Shown here piece after piece: positions 31,963 to 37,169 of a stretch of DNA of 37,169 nucleotides; the first letter of the stretch is position 1, and every line of letters starts with the position of its first letter. A program made the position numbers and the translations under genes. The stretch is taken from positions 1 to 37,169 of the forward strand of contig JASLZX010000011.1 of NCBI GenBank assembly GCA_030754655.1. Direction: 5' to 3'. The notes under the pieces are model-generated. The model did no database searches and was not told the origin of the DNA. It saw nothing but the letters and a program-made list of their open reading frames with translations. Source of the DNA: UBA8886 sp002731655. Its GTDB lineage: Archaea; Thermoplasmatota; Poseidoniia; MGIII; CG-Epi1.

Positions 31963-32640
31963 ATGCGGACCCTGACTGTCGTAATCCCGACGCTCAACGA
32001 GGGCGAATCCATCGGTCCCACCATCGACGCTATCCCCCGCGACCTAGACTGGCTGCAGGTGGACATCATCGTCGTGGACGGGAACTCGACCGACGCCACC
32101 GCAGCCGAGGCGGAGAAGCGTGGCGCGCGCGTAATCAACGAGCCGCGCAAGGGGTACGGTCGCGCCTACAAGACCGGCTTCGCCGCCGCGACGGGCGAGT
32201 TTATCGCGACGCTCGACGGCGACACGACCTACCCGGCCGAAGTCATCCCGCACGTGCTGGCACTGCTGCTCAACCGCGAGCTGGATTTCATCACCTGCAA
32301 CCGGCTCTCGATGATGGACCCCAACGCGATGTCAATGACCCACAAGGTGGGCAACTGGTCGCTCACGCAGGCTACCAATATCCTGCACGGAATCCACATC
32401 CACGACTCACAATCCGGCATGTGGATTTTCAGACGACACATATTAAAAGAAATCCGGCTCACCAGCGACGGGATGCCGCTCTCGGAAGAAATAAAAATCG
32501 AGACCTTCCGGCGCGGTCTGAATGTGCTCGAAATCCCGGTTGAATACCGCGCGCGGATTGGCGACGTCAAGCTGAATACGATGGAAGATGGCATCCGCAA
32601 TCTCTGGTTCCTGGTGACCAAGATGGCGGACTTCCAGTGA
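31963..32640 (+). CDS. GT2 glycosyltransferase (dolichol-phosphate sugar synthase-like)
   Basis: This 225-residue GT-A fold enzyme probably transfers a sugar from a nucleotide donor to dolichol phosphate for glycoprotein or glycolipid assembly. VVIPTLNEGESIGPTIDAI starts the fold; IIVVDGNSTDAT, the LDGDTTYP metal-binding DxD block and DSQSGMWIF are the conserved segments. No membrane helices are visible, so it belongs to the soluble DPM1-like type. It overlaps the MFS gene by four bases (GTGA) and has a promoter shared with a divergent small gene. Confidence 0.9.
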   Translation: MRTLTVVIPTLNEGESIGPTIDAIPRDLDWLQVDIIVVDGNSTDATAAEAEKRGARVINEPRKGYGRAYKTGFAAATGEFIATLDGDTTYPAEVIPHVLALLLNRELDFITCNRLSMMDPNAMSMTHKVGNWSLTQATNILHGIHIHDSQSGMWIFRRHILKEIRLTSDGMPLSEEIKIETFRRGLNVLEIPVEYRARIGDVKLNTMEDGIRNLWFLVTKMADFQ

Positions 32641-33782
32641 AGCGGCTCGACTGGTATCTCGCCGTCAACCACGGCTACACCCACGCAGTGCTGCTCGGAA
32701 TCCCGATACTCATCCTGGGGCTGGTCGCGACTGACGGCTGGACACGCGCAGAACTGGTGGGCTGGTTCGCGCTGGGCGGGATGGCGTACGGCTTCGGCGC
32801 CTTCCCTGCCGGCTGGCTCGCGGCGCAGCGCCCCGGCGAGACCATGACGGGCGGACTGGCGCTCGCGGCCGCCGGCCTTGTGCTGGCGGCCGCATCGCCT
32901 ACGCAGACCGGCCCCGCGCTGGTCATCTGCGGCGCCGGGCTGGCCGCCTACCACCCGGCCGGGATGGCGGTGCTGGCCGAAGCCTACCCCGACGGTACCG
33001 GCCGCGCGCTGGCGCGCAACGGTGTCGGCGGCAACATCGGGCAGGTTGCCGGCCCGTTGCTTGCCGCGACCTGGCCGTGGGTCGGCCCGCAGGGTGTCTT
33101 AGGGCTTTTCGCCGCCGGGGCGGTCGCGACACTGCTGCTCGGGCTCGGCACGGTGCCGGCGCCCGCGGTTTCCGCCGTGCGCGGCCGCAGTACGCTGCTG
33201 GTGCTACTAACGCTGCCGGTCATCGCGCTGCAATCCGCTTCAACGCTGAACGGCTTCGCGTTCCGGTCGGTGATGGTCATCACGCCGCTCGAGGTCGAGG
33301 ATTTCCTGGCCGCGCTGGGGGCGACCCCGCAAGGCGCCGCGCCGACGGTCGCCTTGCTGATTGCGATCGCGACCGTCACCGGTATCCCCGGCACGCTGGC
33401 GGCCGGCCGCGCCATCGAACGGTATGGCGCCGGCGTGGTGATTTTCGTCGCCGCGCTGGGGGTGCTCGCCGGCGCGACGCTGCTGGCGAGTGGCCTGACA
33501 GGGGCGCTGCCGGGCGGGCTCTGGCTCGCGGCGGCAGGGATGGCGGTTTTCGGCGCGTTCACCTACGGTAGCCAGCCTGCGCTGAACACCCGGCTGGCGG
33601 AGCTGACCGATACCGAAGGGCGCGCGGTGCTCTACGGCTTCACCTTCGCGCTGCGTTTCGGGCTCTCATTCGGCGCGCCGCTGCTGGTGCTGGCGCTGGT
33701 ACAGTGGGAGGCACCGCAGGTGATGGCGGGGCTCTGCGCACTGGCGGTACTGCCGTCAGCATGGGCGTGGAAGCAAAGCTAA
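32637..33782 (+). CDS. Major facilitator superfamily transporter
   Basis: This 381-residue protein has about 12 hydrophobic helices. The first half shows NHGYTHAVLLGIPILILG and a GMAYGFGAFPAGWLAAQRPGE loop (position of the MFS A-motif), and AYHPAGMAVLAEAYPDGTGRALARNGVGGNIGQVAGP resembles the fosmidomycin-resistance (Fsr) branch. The GTG start overlaps the glycosyltransferase stop. Substrate unknown; pairing with a dolichol-sugar enzyme may only be operon packing. The gene ends four bases from the opposing gene. Confidence 0.85.
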   Translation: MKRLDWYLAVNHGYTHAVLLGIPILILGLVATDGWTRAELVGWFALGGMAYGFGAFPAGWLAAQRPGETMTGGLALAAAGLVLAAASPTQTGPALVICGAGLAAYHPAGMAVLAEAYPDGTGRALARNGVGGNIGQVAGPLLAATWPWVGPQGVLGLFAAGAVATLLLGLGTVPAPAVSAVRGRSTLLVLLTLPVIALQSASTLNGFAFRSVMVITPLEVEDFLAALGATPQGAAPTVALLIAIATVTGIPGTLAAGRAIERYGAGVVIFVAALGVLAGATLLASGLTGALPGGLWLAAAGMAVFGAFTYGSQPALNTRLAELTDTEGRAVLYGFTFALRFGLSFGAPLLVLALVQWEAPQVMAGLCALAVLPSAWAWKQS

Positions 33783-33786
33783 CGTT

Positions 33787-34863
33787 TTACTTCCCTTCCA
33801 GTGCGAACCACTCCCAGTCGGAGCGGCCATCCTTTTCGTCGTGGTCGAGTTCACGGTCGCAGTCAGTGTTCTCGATGTTACCACAGTTGGCTTCAGCAAA
33901 TGTGTTGGTGAAGTGGATAACGATGGTGAAGTCAACCTGCTCGTGCTGGCGGAGGGTCTCCTTGTCGAGCGGGATGGTGTAGTCAATGCTATTGCCGTAC
34001 TGGACGCCCTCGTCCTGCAGGTTCCAGGAGTAGGAGTCGCCGGAGACGTTGAAGAAGAAGCGCTGGACGAGGTTATCCTCACCATTCCAGTCGGATGAGG
34101 AGCGGCCACCGGACGGGGAACAGCCGGTCACGGCGCTGTTCCAGTAGCAGCCGTTCCATTTGTTAGCCTCGTAGTTGTCGTCGCAGTCGTCGTCGCAGCT
34201 GTCCTTGTTGTTGTAGTCCGAGTTCTCGAAGTAGAAAATATCGAAGTAACCGTTGGCGACCGGGAATACCAGCTCGCCTCCGGGTCCGGTCGAGTCGGTG
34301 AAACTGAGCGTTACCTGCGGGTCGCTTGCGAACGACTCGCTATAGCGCGAGTCGTCAAAGGTACCGCCGAAGAAATTGACGATTCCAATCGCGTAGTCGG
34401 CGTTGCGCGAGATATCCATGCTCACGGAATCGCTCGCGTCGCCGGCGCTGACGGTGATAGTGTATTCACCGTTGGCGACGAAGAAGTCGGTGACCGGGAT
34501 GGTCACGGTACCAATTCCCGCTTTGGAGTAGCTGAAGCTGCCGTGTGCACGCACCTCGTGGTCGTAGCTCACCGCGTAGCTGCCTGAGTCGGTCGCAAGG
34601 CGGCCAAGGGTGGGCGAAGTCAGGTAGACCTTGAACTTGAGTTCCTCGTCGAGCGGACCGAAGCCATCGTAGTTGGCGGCGATAGTCACCGAGCCGACGC
34701 CGCTGTAGAGGCCGAAACTGGTCGAGACCAGCGAGGCGGCGAGCAGCAGCAGTACCGCGAGGACGGCTGCCACGCTAATCCGGAAGGTGCGCACCGGCAT
34801 ACCGAATATGGTCTCCTCGTAATCGTCGTCCCAGTCTTCATCCCAGGATTCGTCAGCCGACAT
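33787..34863 (-). CDS. Acidic single-helix membrane protein with Cys/Asp-rich ectodomain
   Basis: This 358-residue protein is of unknown function. A very acidic cytoplasmic N-terminus (WDEDWDDDYEE) is followed by one helix (VAAVLAVLLLLAASLVS, about 32-48) that likely acts as an uncleaved signal anchor. The rest is a beta-rich exterior domain. A central patch contains four closely spaced Cys among Asp and Asn (DSCDDDCDDNYE, then GCYW and TGC), and another Cys pair occurs near the end (NCGN, DCDREL), so disulfides and calcium binding are likely. The start is 27 nt from a TATA element. No homologous family comes to mind. Confidence 0.8.
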   Translation of the reverse strand: MSADESWDEDWDDDYEETIFGMPVRTFRISVAAVLAVLLLLAASLVSTSFGLYSGVGSVTIAANYDGFGPLDEELKFKVYLTSPTLGRLATDSGSYAVSYDHEVRAHGSFSYSKAGIGTVTIPVTDFFVANGEYTITVSAGDASDSVSMDISRNADYAIGIVNFFGGTFDDSRYSESFASDPQVTLSFTDSTGPGGELVFPVANGYFDIFYFENSDYNNKDSCDDDCDDNYEANKWNGCYWNSAVTGCSPSGGRSSSDWNGEDNLVQRFFFNVSGDSYSWNLQDEGVQYGNSIDYTIPLDKETLRQHEQVDFTIVIHFTNTFAEANCGNIENTDCDRELDHDEKDGRSDWEWFALEGK

Positions 34864-34889
34864 CGCGTGGCGACCCCGGACTACTGTTC

Positions 34890-34895
34890 TTATAG
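34890..34895 (-). promoter_or_regulatory. TATA box of the acidic membrane protein gene
   Basis: CTATAA on the minus strand, 27 nt before ATG 34863, slightly farther than the usual 22. It lies in the 41-base gap after the geranylgeranyl reductase gene. Confidence 0.45.
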
Positions 34896-34904
34896 GTTTC
34901 GACT

Positions 34905-36203
34905 TCAGGCTGCGGGCGACCTGACCTCGGGCACCAGGACCTCACGCCGCTGCAGGAGCGGCAGGATATCTTGCTTCAGCACACCCTCTGCAATCAGCGC
35001 CAGCACCCTGTTCTTGATTTGGTAGGCCGGCATCGAGCCGACGAACATGTGGGTGAAGAACATCTTGGTCTCCTCGTCGAGCGCGGCGTAGCGGATGAGC
35101 GAACTGGGCATGAACATCAGCAGGTGCCACGCCACCTTGAGCCACTCCAGGTCGTCGCCCCACTTGTTGCGCCACGCGCGGTGGTAGTGCATCAGCTCCG
35201 CCTTGGAGAATTGGCCGCCCTCGAACAGCCCCTCCAGCGTCTCCGCCGCCAGCCGTCCCGAGTCTACTGCGTAGTAGAGTCCCTCACCCGAGAGCGGCGA
35301 GACGAAGCCGCCGGCGTCGCCGATGACTATCATGCGGTCGCCGGCGCTCGGCTGCAGCCCCATGCCGACCGGGATGTTTGAGCCGGCGAGCATGTCGCGG
35401 CTGACTTCAAGGTCGCGCGGGAACCACCCCTGCTCCTTGAGCGTCGCGACGTAGTCGAGCAGGTATTGCCGCTCGTCCCACCCCGGATTATCTGCCTTCG
35501 CGCGGCGGATGGTCGAGCGGGGGCAGCCGATGCCGACATTCAGCACCGTGTCCTTCGAGAATGACCAGCCGTAGCCGTCGAGTCCGTTGAACTTGATATG
35601 CGCCATCGAGATGCGCTCAGGACCGTAAACTGCATCCATGTATTCGCGGCCGACCTCGATTTCGAAGTAGAGCGCGGTCGCGATATCCTCGTCGGCCCAC
35701 TTCATCGGCAGCCCCTCGTCGGCTCGGATGCGGCGCGCGACCATGTCGAACGCGCCGCCAGCGCCGATGATAACTTCGCTCTCGAGCGTGCTCCCATCGC
35801 GCAATTCGGTAACGACCTTGTCGGACTCGACCTGGAAATCCTTCACCGCGACGCCCTCAATCAGCGTCGCGCCCGCCTCGACCGCATATTCGACCAGCTT
35901 GTTGTCGAAAGTGTAGCGACGGATGTTGTAGAAAAACGGAGTCTCCTGCGTGTAGTCGACGGCGAGGCCGTCCGGCCCGTAGACAATGCCGCGTGTGCAC
36001 TTGCTCTCGAGGAAGTCGTCCCAGTTATCAACGATGTGGTCGAACTCCTCAATGTGGACGCAGAGGCCGCCGCCGCACGCTTTTTCGCGAGGGAATTTCG
36101 CACGGTCGACCAGCGCCACCGAGCGGCCCTGCTTCGCGAGGTAGTATGCTGCCGTAGCGCCTGCCGGTCCTGCTCCTTCGACGACGACGTCGAACTTGGT
36201 CAC
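34905..36203 (-). CDS. Geranylgeranyl reductase family protein
   Basis: This FAD-dependent reductase of 432 residues saturates the isoprenoid chains of archaeal membrane lipids. The Rossmann start is VVVEGAGPAGATAAYYLAKQG, with Glu-linked ribose binding around ALVDRAKFPREKACGGGL; the CGGGL after the FAD loop is typical of the family. A second FAD segment, VIGDAGGFVSPLSGEGLYYAVDSG, lies near 290. The C-terminal helical part contains LAGSNIPVGMG upstream and HYHRAWRNKWGDDL downstream. The GTG start overlaps the S17e stop (GTGA), so it is translated behind a ribosomal protein. Confidence 0.93.
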   Translation of the reverse strand: MTKFDVVVEGAGPAGATAAYYLAKQGRSVALVDRAKFPREKACGGGLCVHIEEFDHIVDNWDDFLESKCTRGIVYGPDGLAVDYTQETPFFYNIRRYTFDNKLVEYAVEAGATLIEGVAVKDFQVESDKVVTELRDGSTLESEVIIGAGGAFDMVARRIRADEGLPMKWADEDIATALYFEIEVGREYMDAVYGPERISMAHIKFNGLDGYGWSFSKDTVLNVGIGCPRSTIRRAKADNPGWDERQYLLDYVATLKEQGWFPRDLEVSRDMLAGSNIPVGMGLQPSAGDRMIVIGDAGGFVSPLSGEGLYYAVDSGRLAAETLEGLFEGGQFSKAELMHYHRAWRNKWGDDLEWLKVAWHLLMFMPSSLIRYAALDEETKMFFTHMFVGSMPAYQIKNRVLALIAEGVLKQDILPLLQRREVLVPEVRSPAA

Positions 36204-36391
36204 GCCTGTTCCTGCTTGCGATAGCGGGTGGCGTAGCCGGCGATGCGGTTGCGCATGGAGATAGAGCTGACGTCGGTCAGCTCGGCGACCTGCAGCTTGT
36301 TGTGGTCGAAGTCATCGGTAAAGCGGTCGCCGTGGTTCTTCACCAGTTCGATGGCGATGCGCTTGATGTAAGTCGGCCTGACCTGACCCAT
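36200..36391 (-). CDS. rps17e: Ribosomal protein S17e
   Basis: This is a small-subunit ribosomal protein found in archaea and eukaryotes only. The 63-residue product reads MGQVRPTYIKRIAIEL, then FTDDFDHNKLQVAELT, and ends with the signature SMRNRIAGYATR. ATG 36391 gives the usual length; the open extension to 36541 adds 50 unrelated residues and crosses the promoter. It heads a two-gene transcript with geranylgeranyl reductase. Confidence 0.95.
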   Translation of the reverse strand: MGQVRPTYIKRIAIELVKNHGDRFTDDFDHNKLQVAELTDVSSISMRNRIAGYATRYRKQEQA

Positions 36392-36413
36392 GCAGCCGCG
36401 GCACCCGCCCCCC

Positions 36414-36422
36414 ATATAAATA
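36414..36422 (-). promoter_or_regulatory. TATA box of rps17e
   Basis: TATTTATAT on the minus strand lies 23 nt before ATG 36391. It is the strongest TATA match in the window, as expected for a ribosomal protein gene. Confidence 0.65.
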
Positions 36423-36440
36423 CGCTGTGGAACGAAACGC

Positions 36441-36446
36441 CTTAAG
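36441..36446 (+). promoter_or_regulatory. TATA-like element of the PRC-barrel gene
   Basis: CTTAAG lies 20 nt before ATG 36467, leaderless type, 18 bases from the divergent rps17e TATA. Confidence 0.45.
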
Positions 36447-36466
36447 CCCGCCTGCAATCGGCGGCC

Positions 36467-36754
36467 ATGCTCCACGAGGCTTCGCGCATTATCGGGCTGT
36501 CGGTCTACACCCGCCGCGGCGCCCACCTCGGCACGGTCCACGACGTGCGGCTCGATACGAGCACGCGCCGCATCGACAGCCTCTACATTACCGGCACCGA
36601 ACCGCGGCTAGTCCCCAACAGCGCCAATATCATCGTGCCCTACCGCTGGGTGCAGGACCTCGACGACGTGGTCGTGCTGCGTCACTTCCCCGAGCCGCTC
36701 CAGTTCGGCGAAACCGTCGAGGTCGCCGACGCGGAAATGGAATTCGAGGAGTAG
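36467..36754 (+). CDS. PRC-barrel domain protein
   Basis: This 95-residue protein consists of one PRC-barrel. The start EASRIIGLSVYTRRGAHLGTVHDVRLD is the classic PRC pattern (I-G-x-x-V, G-x-x-L-G-x-V-x-D). A second half IIVPYRWVQDLDDVVVLR completes the barrel, and the tail is acidic. Archaeal stand-alone PRC-barrel proteins include CdpB factors that work with SepF and FtsZ in cell division; others are linked to RNA metabolism like RimM. Which applies here cannot be decided. The next gene begins five bases after the stop. Confidence 0.85.
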   Translation: MLHEASRIIGLSVYTRRGAHLGTVHDVRLDTSTRRIDSLYITGTEPRLVPNSANIIVPYRWVQDLDDVVVLRHFPEPLQFGETVEVADAEMEFEE

Positions 36755-36759
36755 CGCCA

Positions 36760-37169
36760 ATGGAGCTGCTCACCGAGCGGCTGCGGCTGCGCTCCTGCCG
36801 CGAAGAGGATCTAAAGCCACTGGCGGCCGCCATCGCCCCGCCGGCGGTCAGCGACTGGCTCTGCAACCTGCCGAGCCCCTATACGCTCGCTGATGCGCGC
36901 AATTTCATGCGTCGCACCGCTGCGCTTGAGAAAGGTTGGGAAGGCATCGTAGCGCTGCGTGACTCCGGCACGCTCATCGGTGGTGTACGGCTGACGATGG
37001 TGGGTGACGAAGAAGCGGACCTAGGCTACTGGGTTGCGCGCGCCCGCTGGGGCCGCGGCTACGCGACTGAGGCGGCGGCGGCGGCGCTGGAGTGGGGCTT
37101 CCGCGAACTGGCGCTCCAGCGCGTCATCGCCAGCACGCTCCCCGGCAACCGCCCCTCGCAGAGGGTGCT
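36760..37169 (+). CDS. GNAT acetyltransferase, RimJ/RimL type (3' truncated by window end)
   Basis: The ATG at 36760 begins LLTERLRLRSCREEDL, the standard start of RimJ/RimL-like N-acetyltransferases. ADLGYWVARARWGRGYATEA is motif A with the acetyl-CoA pyrophosphate loop (R-G-x-G-Y/A), and ALEWGFRELALQRVIAST is motif B. About 136 residues are present and the window ends around the NxxS region, so 30-40 residues are probably missing. Substrates of this branch include protein N-termini and small amines. It is likely co-transcribed with the PRC-barrel gene. Confidence 0.9.
   Translation, partial: MELLTERLRLRSCREEDLKPLAAAIAPPAVSDWLCNLPSPYTLADARNFMRRTAALEKGWEGIVALRDSGTLIGGVRLTMVGDEEADLGYWVARARWGRGYATEAAAAALEWGFRELALQRVIASTLPGNRPSQRV

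Noticed and set aside
36392..36541. 50-residue N-terminal extension of S17e
   Set aside because: It crosses the TATA box and the divergent gene start; S17e is about 63 residues in archaea.

Overview
This window looks like a fosmid-sized piece of a GC-rich planktonic euryarchaeon, most likely Marine Group II/III (Poseidoniia, Thermoplasmatota). The archaeal assignment rests on an MCM helicase, a Csl4 exosome subunit with a zinc ribbon, ribosomal protein S17e, a geranylgeranyl reductase, a GPN-loop GTPase, a METTL5-type rRNA methylase and TATA-box promoters placed about 22 nt upstream of start codons. The MGII/III placement is an inference from gene content: large CARDB/PKD surface proteins, clostripain and subtilase ectoproteases, leucine breakdown by a biotin carboxylase, and a bacterial-type Fpg.

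Layout. Positions 1-311 hold the tail of an unknown gene and a candidate RNase P RNA. Positions 312-2560 hold divergent cysS (-) and fpg (+). Positions 2608-4527 are a three-gene (+) unit: a Rab/Ras-like GTPase, a V4R (Bet3-related) protein and a TPR protein. Positions 4569-8401 are an information-processing run: mcm, METTL5-like methylase, csl4 and a small PKD membrane protein. Positions 8405-10375 (-) hold a PKD surface protein followed by a truncated gene start. Positions 10463-10821 (-) are two tiny coupled genes. Positions 10885-15205 (-) are a leucine-degradation operon: 3-methylglutaconyl-CoA hydratase, biotin carboxylase, biotin carrier and carboxyltransferase. Positions 15235-18869 (-) are a giant CARDB surface protein coupled to a GPN-loop GTPase.

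Positions 18954-21631 (+) are three tandem AIM24-family paralogs ending in a family-5 uracil-DNA glycosylase. Positions 21661-28166 (+) hold an ECF-S-like membrane protein, a clostripain-type protease and a subtilase interrupted by a run of Ns. Positions 28227-29959 (+) encode the two-subunit dihydroorotate dehydrogenase (pyrD-pyrK). Positions 29956-31913 (-) hold a DrrAB-like ABC exporter and a 58-aa membrane protein. Positions 31963-33782 (+) are a GT2 glycosyltransferase and an MFS transporter. Positions 33787-36391 (-) are an acidic one-TM protein, a geranylgeranyl reductase and S17e. Positions 36467-37169 (+) are a PRC-barrel protein and a partial GNAT acetyltransferase.

The gene arrangement is very compact. 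TGATG, ATGA and GTGA stop/start overlaps are common. Most promoters are leaderless (TATA 21-25 nt before the start codon); three genes use a Shine-Dalgarno sequence with TATA 33-37 nt upstream. Two divergent gene pairs appear to share one symmetric TATA element. The most interesting content is the GTPase-V4R-TPR module, which resembles a minimal Rab/TRAPP pairing. Next come the candidate divergent RNase P RNA, the triple AIM24 cluster, the membrane protease with a cytoplasmic zinc ribbon, and a rearrangement scar at about 8400.
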